Positions 37,701 through 50,200 of a DNA stretch of 64,000 nt are shown here, one piece after another (the stretch's first letter is position 1; each line of letters starts with the position of its first letter). The stretch lies in NCBI GenBank assembly GCA_017591395.1, contig WEDG01005477.1, positions 23,793 through 87,792 of the forward strand, written 5' to 3'. Source of the stretch: Schistocephalus solidus (Eukaryota; Platyhelminthes; Cestoda; Diphyllobothriidea; Diphyllobothriidae). The notes beneath the pieces are model-generated. The model was not told the origin of the DNA. It saw nothing but the letters and a program-made list of their open reading frames with translations, and did no database searches. The translations under genes and the position numbers were made by a program.

Positions 37701-40245
37701 TTTCTGTGCCCACCTAGCACATATCTGCCCTGTCTGATTTTGCAAAGATCAGTAGAAAATATTTATCAATGGCAGACGGGCGCTCGCCGATCGGTTCCCG
37801 GAGTGCCTTGGGGTTCACTCATGAGCTCCTCCAGCGGCCGCTTAGTGGTATACGCAGAAAATCATTACTGACATAGACAAGCGAAATTGATTTTCCCAAA
37901 CCCATAGTGCGTTCATTTTGACTCGTGAAGTGGCATATTTCGTGTTTTGCCTCATCGACTCCTATCATCGCCTCACAATAGGAATAAGAATCGAAAATAT
38001 CATTATTAGAACGGTTATAACACGGGTCCCATGTGCTTAGACAAAAAAATACCAGCTTATCGTAGATGGACTTCTTCTTAAACTGCAAAGAAAATGGTAT
38101 GCCAGGACGGAGGAGGAAGAGAGAGAGAGAGTCTTCATCCATAGCCTTACACTCCTTGAAGATGGCAAGACTTTGTTGACAGCACCGTGGTTGCCGTGGA
38201 TTTTGGCCTTAGGACGCTGCCTACTGACTGCCGAGTGGGCGATCGCGGCCCGATATTGGTTTTCCTTTTTTGTGCTTGTATCCGGTCGTAGGTGGAAGAC
38301 AGAACATCTGGATCTTTTCTTCCTCTGTAGACCAGCCAGACTTGTGGGTTGGTGCAAGATCCAAAATCTCTGGTTGCGTTATTCTCACTCTTCTCTTCAC
38401 TCCTCTTCTAGTGATGGCATGCGTTATTATTTTTTTGTAATTTTTCCCCATGTGCTTAGTATTTCCACGCAACTTATATGTTTTTCTCGTTTTGCGCTAA
38501 CTTCTAGGGCTTCTCCACTCAAGGTGTCCTTGACGATGAGACAACTTGTGAGGGAAGCTGGCTTCTTCGGACTCTGGCGTGGAGGTCTGCCCAATGTTCA
38601 ACGAGCTGCTCTTGTAAACATGGGAGAGATGACCACTTATGACACAGCCAAGCGTTGGCTTCAGTTACGGTTCGGTCTCAAGGTTAGACAGTGTCTGCTT
38701 TTATGTCTCCCCAGATGCAACTACTTTGCCAGCGATTCTATTGCCGACACCATCATTACCCGCACCTGAGAGGAAACACCCACCCTGTTGTTCTCTCGCT
38801 GAGCGAGCGTATATTGCCATTGACGCCATCAGTGACCACTGCAGTCTCCTGTATACATGTTTCGGCAAAATTTATTAATTTCGTGTCTGTTCGTGGTGCT
38901 CATGTTAGTATCCTATCTGGTGCAATTTACTATGGGATATTTTGTGGAAACCCTTTGTTCTACGGTAATTCTCGCCTTGCCTGTATTTGCGTATCTTGCC
39001 AGGTACGAGACCTAAAACTGCACTAGTAAGCCCTTGTGCAATACGGTACTGCGGCAAAATAACTTGCGTGTACACGTCTTCCCCAGAGCACTGTGGAATG
39101 GAAAGAAAAAGTGGCAATTTTTAAACAGATCTTCCTAACTTCACAGACAAAATTTGCCGCTGCCTTGTCAGTGGTGATCCTCGTCGCTCGTATGCTAATA
39201 AGCACACCCGAAGTCTCTCTTCGTCGCTATTCTTGCATTCCACGCGTAAACTTTCAAGTTAAATTGTTTTCTCCATGCTGACGGCATCTATATAAATTCG
39301 CCATGGCTACATCCGGTATTTTTTTGCGCGCGTAAATATTGCTGTGGACTGACTTCCAAAAATATTTTTCAATGCGGCTCACTTTAGCACTACCCGCTGG
39401 GTAACCGCCGTAGTCTGCCAAGTTGTTTGTTTTCGTGCTTCCTCGCCATCGGACGTTCGATCCAAAATTCGGAATTTTTGATGAACTTATGGTATCATCC
39501 CCCTTTTTTGGACTTAAGATATGGCTAGGCTGAAGTGATTTCGCGGTGTTCTCTGTTCACTTCTTCAGGTTGCCATCCTTCTGTACTGAAGTACCAACTC
39601 CAAAAATTTGCGATCGTTTTCTTCATTTATGTAGTTTGTTTGAGACTTTGAACTCCCTCTTCTTTCTGCTCACAATCATGCACGTTTATACCTAACTGTT
39701 TTAATGGTCGATTAAACTAGTTCACTTTTTCGGTTTCCTTTCCTCTCTCAACAGTGTCCGCCTTTCATTAAGAGGATGTATTGCCTAAAACCGTAGTTCA
39801 TTACTTTACCTCACGATCACTTTCTAAATATTGCCTATTTTCGTTATACAGGACGGTCCATTGTTACATGGCTGTGCGTCCACAATGTCGGGCTTCGTTT
39901 CGGCCATACTGGGTACTCCGGCGGATTTAATAAAGACGCGAATGATGAATCAGCGCCTTATGACTGCTTCGGGAACTACCTTACCGCCTCTTTACTCCGG
40001 CATGATTGACTGTGCAGTAAAGGTTGTGAAACACGAGGGCTTTTTCACTCTCTATCGAGGGTTCTTCTCATTTGGGGTCGGATGGTAAGCGTGGTTATTG
40101 CATGTAGCTTTACCATGCCTACTAACATCTGACAAATAATATTGAAATCACTTTTCTATTTTACCTCTTCCAGGCTCCCTGGTCCCTAACCTTTTGGCTG
40201 ACCTACGAGAAACTGCGTGAGTATACGGGAGCTGGTGGTTTCTGA
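31764..40245 (+). CDS. SLC25A27: Mitochondrial carrier, uncoupling protein 4-like (SLC25A27)
   Basis: Seven exons with GT-AG introns in consistent phase: 31764-31869, 31916-32080, 34282-34523, 35369-35448, 38508-38682, 39852-40084 and 40174-40245 (TGA). About 357 residues, against about 323 in human UCP4. It has three carrier repeats with PLDIIK (exon 2), PTDLLK (exon 3) and PADLIK (exon 6), the Px[DE]xx[KR] signature of the inner-membrane SLC25 family. UCP4-like blocks are FWQGLSPALYRH, LPNVQRAALVNMGEMTTYDT, SAILGTPADLIKTRMMNQ and PWSLTFWLTYEKLREYTG. A linker rich in charged residues (EARKAWLEEMKKSEQ) extends the region between repeats 1 and 2. The first intron is only 46 bp. Near the end of exon 6 the frame slips by one base (see findings). 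UCP4 is known as a brain-type uncoupling or metabolite carrier; the substrate here is inferred only from the family. Confidence 0.92.
32135..32320 (+). mobile_element. Degraded tRNA-SINE body in carrier intron 2
   Basis: ggctaataggcccgaaatgg followed by attcc, aatctcccttg and, further on, cgatcggtgagc matches the SINE body and tail at 62.97-63.16 kb. The tRNA head is missing and the body is diverged. Confidence 0.65.
33580..34135. other. GC-rich segment in carrier intron 2, unidentified
   Basis: This segment is clearly GC-richer than its surroundings and open in several frames on both strands. It has no known motif or conserved splice context, and it is probably a dispersed repeat of unknown type. 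Confidence 0.35.
37250..37415 (+). mobile_element. Degraded tRNA-SINE body in carrier intron 4
   Basis: taactggctgctggtggc, then cctgaaatggccctttccg and tctttgtcagc, align by eye with the SINE hammerhead region and body. The core and stem II are eroded. Confidence 0.55.
37560..37640 (-). repeat. Degraded unit A fragment with half a hammerhead
   Basis: gacacgtgtttcgccggt matches the 3' half of the unit A hammerhead (stem II, GAAA, palindromic helix III, GUC on the minus strand). The CUGANGA half is not recognisable. Confidence 0.55.
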
Positions 40246-43200
40246 TATTCTCATCTTTACCTTCCCTCGCTGAGCGGAACACCTCGCCAAAACTCTTTCA
40301 GTCTACACTTAAGCAGATTTCATTTAGTCGGTTATTTCAATATTTTCCTTTCTTACCTCTGTTAGCTCACCAATACTTCCTTTGATTTCAAATGCAATCA
40401 CTGTCCCAGTATTTGGTTTTGCGACAATGCTCAGCCGACCACATCAACTTTTCTTCACCTGCCTATTTTGTTGGCTCTGCCAACAACAACCCCTTAGACC
40501 TCGCTTGTATGTTCACCTGTCGATTTTTTACGCCCAGTTGAAATTTTGTACACTGAAAATGTTTATAAGCAAATTTTCTAGAGGCAGTTTCTATTATTTG
40601 TGTGTGTCCTCTTCCAGTGCCTTGGGGAATAACTATTGCTAAATTACGCGTGGGGTCACCATTCTAGTTCAATGATTTGACGCCACATCCAAGTATCTAG
40701 AGGCTCTGCATTGCACATTGATGCCACTCACTAGCAACAGTGTTGACCTGTAGTAGCCCTGCCCGTTGCCAGAAATTTAAAGCATCGTCTGAGTTGCATA
40801 AAAAGGCAGTTTTCAGCCATTTCGAGCATGAAAACCGCCGTATGAATTTGTCCCTAGTTCCGTCAGGTTATTGATCCTGCACATTCAGCAACTAAAATTA
40901 CTCTGGTTTGGACGTTTTCTTGAGTTCATAGCCTTATAACGTGCGAAGCGTCATCGTAACTTGAGATTTATATGTGCCATGGCCTCAAAGTATTTCAGAT
41001 GCATTTAGCTGACTACTCCGTTCTTTCGCAATGGAGGAATTCACAAATGCCGTTCACAGACTGAGTATCTAGAAGAAGTGGTCCGCAGGAAGGCCTTTAG
41101 AAGTCATTCCTCTAAAACCCTCATCACTAAAAACAGGGCGATTGTGATGGTCGTTAGCAGATCGTTTGTCGCCATCAGACACTCCAACCGGACGAGATAA
41201 ATCTATTCCGTTTGCTTCTCGAATGCGGATATAGAGGACTGTATGCCAGAACAGTGGTTCCCCTCTGACCGATATTGCAGTTGATGAGGTGCAAGCTCAG
41301 TTAATGACTAATATAGGTTAATTCAGGAAATTTTCCGTGCTTGGCATGCTGGCGGATCTAAGTTAGAAGACGCCATCTATAAATACTTGAGCGTTTTCAT
41401 TAATACTTCTGCCCGTGCATGCTCGCTCAAGCAGTTAACTATTTTCTTAATACCAAATTTTTCTAAACTGTTTTGTATTATATATGATAAATTATATACG
41501 TATATTGCACAAGTATGTTGCTACGGGTGCAACAGACGCAAACGCTTATTTTATGCTTAATTTCCGATGTATTAGTAGAACAAGTTTGTGTTTCCGGGTG
41601 CGTACTTTTATTTCAGCTGTCTGCGCCAACTCGTAAATCACCTATCCTCGCCCTCGTTTACAGACTTGACCTGGATAGGTCTGAATCAAGCCCCTATGGG
41701 TAAACATAGAGGGCGTAGAAAGATTCCTTCTCCCCAGCCAATACAATATGCTGGCTTTTGTCGGTGTACATTGCCGAAGTTGAGAAGAGGTTTGCTAAAA
41801 GGGGCATTCAGTTTGGTGGCTTGTGGAGGCCCGCACAGCATCAAAGGACCAACAGTAGAAGTGACTATTTCTCGACAGTTCATTACTTTGGATAATGGAA
41901 GCCACCGATGAAAGCGCAAGACGAGTTATAGAATGCATTTGTAGGGAGTAGACGCTATTGCTTTTTCCAGTGACCGGCTCTCCCTGAGAACTTGAGTTTG
42001 CGCTCTGTTGTGACGTTGCAATTGAAACCGCCACCTCCTGACGTGTGGAGGGGGTCAAGAGGGCATACAGGCGGTGCACATCATGTTAGCACCTGAATTG
42101 TGGCCAAGACTGCCTGGCGTTTTGGTGTCCATGCCACGTACAGGTGACTACTTTGTACGTTCGCTGCTTAAACGCCGTTATCCTGTTTGTGCTATCGCTC
42201 CTTTAAATGAGAATGTAAGTCAACGGTGTGCATATTTCCATCCGTCCGACGTTAACGTAAGTTAGCCGCCTGAAACCTCAATTATTTGTATCCACGAGTG
42301 AGATGATTCACCTATAGGCTGGGTTTTACTTTTTTCTTATCAACACTGCTGTCGTCAAAATATGACGTAAGAAGTTGCTTTTTGTGTTGTAAAAATGGTG
42401 AAGCCGCTTTGGGTAGTTTATCTGGGATGATGTTTAGTTCTCCCTTATTCTGCAAACTGCAATCAAAAAGCCCATGACTGGCACGAATGTTGGCCTCTAA
42501 TGAACCTGTCCTCTTAGACAACAAAAGCGCAACTTTATGTTATGTTGAGGCAAGTGATATTGCCTTCTTTCTCTTTTCTTCTGCTAAATATTTTCTCATT
42601 AGACTTTGTAATCGTTCCCCTCTCTCTAACGGCCTTTTGCGGCATTTAACTACACAAAATTAGTCAATCCACTCACTCTGTCCAGCTGCGGAGTAGAGAC
42701 CCTTTTGGCCGAGTCATCTAGGGTACGATCATTCTGTCCGCCCCAGTTCCGCAATGTCGGGTCCCCACTTTCAGGTTTCTGATCTGGTCTTCCACTGACT
42801 GCATAGACTGCTCAGCATCAGAACTGTCTGTAAATTGCACTTAAAGTGTGCCAGTCAATTATCGTCTGCATATCTGAATGTGCTCACAAGGAGGCTAGAC
42901 AGGAAGTTTAGATGATCCGTCTATTTTGTGAGCTGGAACTTCGGTTTCTCATCGATTTACAGACCACTGAAAAGGCTGTAGAGTTAGAACATTGCACACA
43001 ACACCGCAACTGACAATGCAGTTGACGCTCTCTAATTTTAGTTATGTAGCTGAAGTGAACTTTCCTGAAACAAAATTGGGTAAAGATGAGTTATGTAGCT
43101 CCTTAAACGGGACATGGGAATAGGAGCCACCCGCAATGTAGGTGGCTTTGTTCTAAATTTCAGGTAAACTAGGGCTAGTCAGGGTCAGAGTAAAGATTAA

Positions 43201-46200
43201 GATAATTTAGGGTTAGTGTTAAGAGTAGGACTACGATGATAGTTTATGTTAGGGTTACGGTAAGAGATTACTTACTCTTCGTGGAATTCTCCGCAGAACC
43301 AACTTTAATTCTTGAATTTGGCGTTCCTTTTCCCATGTCCTGTTTAGGGAGCTATATAAACTATCCTAAGCCAAATAGATTTTGCTGGAGTCGAAATCCC
43401 TTATGGTTGTCCCATCGAAGAAGAAAGCACCGGATGTAAAGTAAAATGCTTCACGTTGGGAAGGGTTATATTCGTATATCGGCTGAGGACACAAAACATT
43501 GTTACAAGTTATTAGCTGAGTGTCATGGCAACCGAACTGGGCTGCTGCTTTCATTGTCTTGCGTTCCGCCTCAGAAAAAGCAGTACGTAAGGCCTTTGTA
43601 TTTTCCCTGAGAGAGGCTACTTGTTCCTAGTTGCAGTCTACAGCGTGTTACTGACTGACGCCTTGACTCTTTAAATCAGAGACTGAAGTATCTGAACACG
43701 AAGATATTGCAAAATCACTGTGTTACGTTTCTAACTACTTGCCGTAAGTTTGTATCCGTGAGGTAATTGCATAAATGTCGTGTTTTGATCCAGTTTCTGT
43801 TAATTTTTTTATGTGGTTTTAAATGTTTTATTCTGAAAATATGTGTCATTTCAGGACAGGTGCCTAAACGTTTTTTCAACTCGCCCGAAAATATTTTATT
43901 TTTTAAATATAAGTAATGCTTTTATGCTTTTTTTCGAAATGCTCCTTTGTTAAATGCAGTTTTGTTAAGGTTACTTGAAAACAATCGTCTATCGGAGGAA
44001 TCAATTAGTTGTGTTCTTTCGCTTATCACAATTTTAGGCCACCTTTTACCGGATGAGTATGACAGGAGAAAGAAAGACAACCGCTATTTCAGGCTTTTTA
44101 TTGTGTCTTCAACACGCACCTGCCGGCAAATTTAGTACCAGAATACAGAGCTTCTATTCTCCGAAATTCCTGTGCTATAGTACATTGTAATCAAACACCT
44201 ATGGTCCCAGAGATTGCCTTAACAAAAACACCTCTAAATGTCAATCAGCCCGAGCGAATACTACCTTAGTTTATGCTATCGCTGACCCATCGTGCCAACT
44301 TGATCTTTTATTTATGTGAACACTATAAACAAATGGATTTGTGTCCAATCACAATTGTTAGCCAAGAATCGAACGAAAGAAGTTTCTTTCAAAGTACCTA
44401 CTCTATTTCCTTGTTCATTTATGGTATTTTTTACTCGTTGGCATTGTGTCCTTGTATACGAACACCATCTTGGATTCTTAACCACCACAGGAATGGAGTC
44501 CGTTTTGCTAAAATATTTAATATCGGCATGTGTCCATCTACTTGGTGTGGCTTTTCATATTTTTAATACTTAAATTCCTTCAGATATGCCCAGGTGCATG
44601 ACACGTCTTGGTCAGATTTTCCAATACACGAAAAAGGACTCTTCTCTGCCCATCGCTTAAGGAGCAATGCCAGCTCATTTTAAAACTATATAATGTCCTC
44701 CTTTTAAGTCAGTGGTGCATGATAAACCCTCCTATTTTATGCTCTTCTAAATATTATCGACATAAATGTAGGCCTAGGTACCTAGGCCTGAATAATGATT
44801 TAGGTCTCCGTCTACATTCCTCATGTCCGCCTGGCCAATTAGTTATTAGCGCATACGGATCTGCATCGCTGTTGTTACTCAGTGTAACCCTTAGGTTTGT
44901 TTAGCCTTCCTTCCACGTGGGTTCAGAAGCATTTGTAAACCCGTCAAACGGTAAATTTGCATAGAGCTAGCATTTTTACTCCTCCGCTTAAATAAGTGTA
45001 AATTGCCATCGAAATTAAACAGTGTTCATCACAGTAGGAATTATTTGAGTGAACACATTTTAGTTAGTAAATGACTCGATCCTTTGTCCTCTTTTAAAAA
45101 TATGGGATTCTGAACATCAGGAAAAATCTGAAGGCGTTTCATTTGGGTAACTGTTTAAAAGAAGAACTAGCACGAAATAACGTTCCTCGTCACTATGACG
45201 CCTTGGTGCTTGTTGCCTAGCTTCGCATAAAGTGTGCCTTATTCCTAAAAGTGCTCTTATACATATTGCCAAATATATTCACCTTACAGGTTAATGCCAC
45301 TACTTACGGCAAAAGGATGATTCTAGGGTAAATTCTCAATCCATATTTTATTCAGGGGATTAAATATTAACGCTTTCTCCCATATTTGGGGGTCTTATCA
45401 TTATTGCTAATAAGATAATAATCCATTTGACCAAGTTAAAGCAACAGTCAGTTTTCTCAAGGCTCGGTCAGCTACGTTGGGACTCACTTCGTGATCATTA
45501 CTGCCCTTCTATTCGTAAGCTGTTAAGTTGCGATAAGTGCTCTGGTCTGCATTAGGTAACCAATGAATTTAGATGCGAAGGTTTAGGTTCACCTTGGATT
45601 TGTATCGGCAGTGTTTACATGGGCTTTAAGCTTTCTCCAATTTTTAGACCGATGACGGCAGTTATGTGTGCATTCAGTGAGTGTTCGCTAGACGCCTTCC
45701 TCTTGGACGTTGTACCTACAGTGGATTTGCTATCTCAGGCCGAAATTCTGAAATGAGTCTGCGATTCGCAAAGATTATCATAGTAGGATAGTAAGGTTGA
45801 CAATCATGAAGATCATAATCCCCTGATATTTTAGTCACGCCAGGATGCCGGCTTTCTATCTGACCGCCTGCAACAACTACATCGTAAAATGTCTATTTGA
45901 GTAATATACTTCTCTATTATTGATTTCTGACGCCCTTTATATGCATTTTTCAGAAAATATTCACATATTCTTATACTTTTATTTCTAAAGGAAGAGTATC
46001 TTTTGGTTTACAAAACCCTTTAAATTCCTAAATTATTTGCACCCGAAATGCCGTGACACCTTCCTTCAGGGTTTCCAACTCCCAGCTTTACACATTCCAT
46101 CTAAGGAAATACGTAACTTTCTCTATGCTATTAAGAAGGTCTCATATAGGTTAATACAACGTTGCAATGTATTTGGGCCATGTTGTATACTTCATAAACA

Positions 46201-47263
46201 ACGTTAATAAATGCACAGGTACTCTACTTTATGGAAGAGTAGTACGATGTCTTAAACATTTCATAATGAGAAACCTTTTTAAAACCGCAAGATTGCCTTT
46301 CTTCAAGTCTAAAATTCACAGAAGACGCAATATGATATCAAATTAGTACAAGGCAGTTTATTTTTTTATCCCTTCTATAAAATATATTTAAATTTATATG
46401 GGTATCGAAAGTTGACGAGAAAATATCACACTACTTACGTAGTCATTTTACAGAGGTTTGGTCATACATGATTGTTACTATTACTATCGTACATCAGTAA
46501 TCTTTTCGAATCAGATACACATTCCTGAATTTCGGATATGATTTCACGAGGTAGCACATTTACTATACGTTTGACATTCCCAAGATAAGTGCTAACACCA
46601 TACAGCAACAGTACGAGAAGCAAATTTTGGCCTTAACTCGAATACGCAGTGGCATGTGCCTATGCACCTCAGACATTGCCTTTGACATAAACAAGAGTAA
46701 TTTTACCTTTTATTCTGCCTCTTCCGATCAAATGGCCCAATGGAAATCTTATTTGTAGATAAACATTTTTATCTGGATTCCACTACGTGGTTGAGATAAC
46801 CTGCAGCATTTACAAATGAGCTAAGTAAATTGGAAAAGTAGCAGATGAAGTTAGGAGACTAGGCATAATGCAACGATACTAGATTTTTGATCCCTTTACA
46901 CTGAATGGTATGCATCACGGCGGAAGAAATATGAAAGTTAACAGTACGTTCCTCGCGGTCTTTTAAAACACTGGGTATTCAACTCGACTTTACCCTGTAT
47001 GATGTTGAACTGCAAATACTGAAGGTTAACTAAAAGTGCAGGAAAATATTTTCTTATCGAAATATTGTACCTATTGAGCTTCCTATGACCAATTTTCATT
47101 TTTGATTTTTGCAGACAACTTCAGTAGCTTAGGTTATCAATCATCACCTAAGGCGAACTTTAAAAGGAACTCAGTATCATCTGTTATTCAGTTGAAGCGA
47201 ATCCCTTTTTCATCTACTTTAGGAAATTTCAAAGACTGACTGGTGCATTTTGTGCGTGGAAAC
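40246..47263. other. Intergenic stretch between the carrier and WD40 genes
   Basis: No gene recognised in 7 kb apart from the telomere-like patch at 43.17-43.27 kb. Open frames such as 41588-41911 and 44273-44566 have no motif or coding signature. An acceptor-like ctactttag ends at 47221, 43 bases before the WD40 ATG; it may take a spliced leader or 5' UTR exon. Confidence 0.4.
43165..43268 (+). repeat. Degenerate telomere-like (TTAGGG) patch
   Basis: Repeated variants such as ctagggctagtcagggtcag, tttagggttagtgttaag and atgttagggttacggtaag form an eroded TTAGGG-like array inside an intergenic region. Confidence 0.65.
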
Positions 47264-50200
47264 ATGGGTTCTGTAGCAACAAACGCTCGCATTATGCGGG
47301 ACTGCGACCCGGTCGTGAGACTAGAAGGCCATCACGAAGAAGTTAACTGTATCGCCGTCTCAACAGAAAGGTCCCTTTTAGCTTCCGGCTCAGAGGACTG
47401 TTCTGTTCGAATTTGGGATTTCAGTGATTGTACCAGATATGAGTGCATTAGAAAACTTGTCGGACACACAGAGTACGTCGTTTGCTTAGCTTTTGTGGGA
47501 AACTCTATCCTATCTGGCTCAGGCGATATGACGATTCGAAAATGGAATATTCTGACTGGAGCCTGTGACCTGGTAAGTTTTCTACCTCTCAAATTAATTC
47601 GAAGCATTTGCATGAGTTTTCAATCCAAATCAAACTACTCAGTAGTAGTAAAAGCATGATTAACGAAAGGCAAACGAATCAGTGCTGAAGCGAAATTAAT
47701 TGTTTTACAGTTTGTTAAAATTTTAGTTCAAATAACACATTTTGACTATTCCCGATCTTAGTCGTCATCCTCCGAGTCATGTTTATTTGTCTTATTAGGA
47801 GGAGGCTGTCAGGAAAAAGAGCACATATGATTATATTAAAAAAAGTTAGTTTTTAAGGACTTGGGGCAATCACTAACATAAATAAAGAAAGGCGTTACAA
47901 GGAATTGTTTCTTTAAATACTTGTTCGATTGGTAATAGAATGGAGAGTTTCGCCAAATGCCGCTAGAGTAAGCCCTTAACTAAATGCGTACGAATATTAA
48001 CATTTAAGCCTTCAGTCAGTTTTCATTTTTACTCTGAAGCGTTGGACGGTAGGGGTCATTTTAGAAGCTAATTAAAGGTTTGCGACAACGCCCCCCACAT
48101 ACACTAGTATACTGAAAATGTCGAAATTAAAATCACATGTTTATTGTATGTCAAAAGTCAGCACATGTCGCACATTACCGTTTAGATCGTCTAATATTCC
48201 GAATCCCGCTTCAATTTATAGTATTGACATAGAGTAAATGATAACTAGTTGTGCACCCCAAAATTGAGCAACCCCTTATAATACATTTAAGAGAATGCGT
48301 TGTCCTAATAGAACACCTATGACCAGAGATATTTGCTTAAAGCTTAGCGCGATTGGATACTGACTTCATATGCATTCGTCAAATCCGAAACGGAACAATT
48401 ATTGACGTCGTTATTAAAAGCAATCTATTGGTTGCTGACGGCTAAATGAGTAATTCGTTCGCATGAAGTTCTACTCAACAAGACGCTGTACCTTATCATG
48501 TGGAATTCATGTGGATCATGTGGAATTCGAATATCATGTTTCGCACGGTATGACAACTGCTCTCAACTACAGCAGTTGGTGACAACAAAAATGAACATCT
48601 GCACTAACCGTCTGATATAAGGTGTCAATTTCAGTTGCTTTGCAAGTTAATTAAATTGAAAGAGCTCTGAAGATTGTAATGGATACCTAATCACTAATGT
48701 TTTATAAAAACAAAAATGTGAGTTAAAGGCTTTCAAGAGGCACAATATTATAAGAATAGCGCTGCCTGAACATGCACTTAATCGATTTTCAGTCATTTAC
48801 CAGTGAAAATCTTTCGCGGCGTTAAGTTTAGTCATGGCACTTTATCTGTTGTGATGTCTTTAACCTTCTACGCGTCCTACAAACACATTATGAAAACCAA
48901 AAAAATTCTTTTATCTGTATTTCCATTCCACTTGGCTCTTTCATCCTGCCCTGTCGTATACTAGTCACGCCTCTCGATTATGTATAATAAAGGCATTCAT
49001 TTATGGGGACTGAATCTTTTAGACCTTGTTATCGTTAGGTGGAATCATAAACGACAATGGACATACATATCTCTTTAGGACTACAAAATTTGTTGCAGAT
49101 TTTGGAACACGAACAAGAAATGGCAGGGGATAAAATGGCACCATAAATTATGTGACAGTTGTTATAAGGAGGACTTGAGGCACGCTCAACTGGCTACATA
49201 TATGCGATTTAATGCAGGAGGAAGTCTACCATCGAAGAAACAGTTCATACGTAACAAACCAAAAATAACTAGAACACGGTAACCTGCCGAAACCTGGCGT
49301 GAATTATTATACTAAGGTCTTACCGCGGTTGAACATATTAGGTTAACTTTTCAAAGGTCCATTGAATGATCGAACTGTATATGGTAACGCAGTATTTTCG
49401 CCGGAACTTACATAACAAGTAGTGTGAATCTTCGGGGTAGCATATGCTGATCTAACATAGTCCACAATTAATCACATCTTAAGGAATACAGGGAAAGTTT
49501 TACGACGGTCTTTGAAATGCGATGCTACAACTACTTGATATTTGTCATTCGATGCTCATGCTTTGACTGACCAACAAATATATTCTTTTAAAATTACCGT
49601 AGCATGCCTACGAAGGTAAAAATCTGGGTTGGCCAGCCAACTATAAAATAAAATCGTCTTAGCCTTGGGGTTTTCATTTTCAGATTATCAACAAACATGA
49701 TGGACCTGTGACTCAGATAGTCGCTACACCCTTCCTTATCTTCTCCACGTCTTCTAACTCTGTCATCCATGCCTGGAGTTTTGATTCTGGACGTTTGGTG
49801 CGGGATTTTGTGGGCCATACCGGCATGGTATACGGCTTGCATCTGACAGGTGCCGACGCCGAAGATGACCCTCAACAAGGACAACTTCCCTCCAAAAGCG
49901 TTGTCGATGAAAATGAGACAAAGAATACGCCAGCGCGAGCTCCAATCACTGGTGCTATCAAGAGACGTATGCGTCTAATAAGCTACTCGGATGACTGTAC
50001 GGCCAAGTTCTGGGCCGTGACGAAGGGCAACTGCCTGCAGACCTTCTGCGGACACTGTGGACCAATCACATGCGTCGCAGTGGACACCAATGCGCACTGT
50101 CTCTACACGGGTTCTATTGATGGCACGGTGGGCCAGTGGCTTTTAGAGACAGGCCAACTCATTCACTGGTTTAAGGGGCACACAGGACCCATCATCTCCC

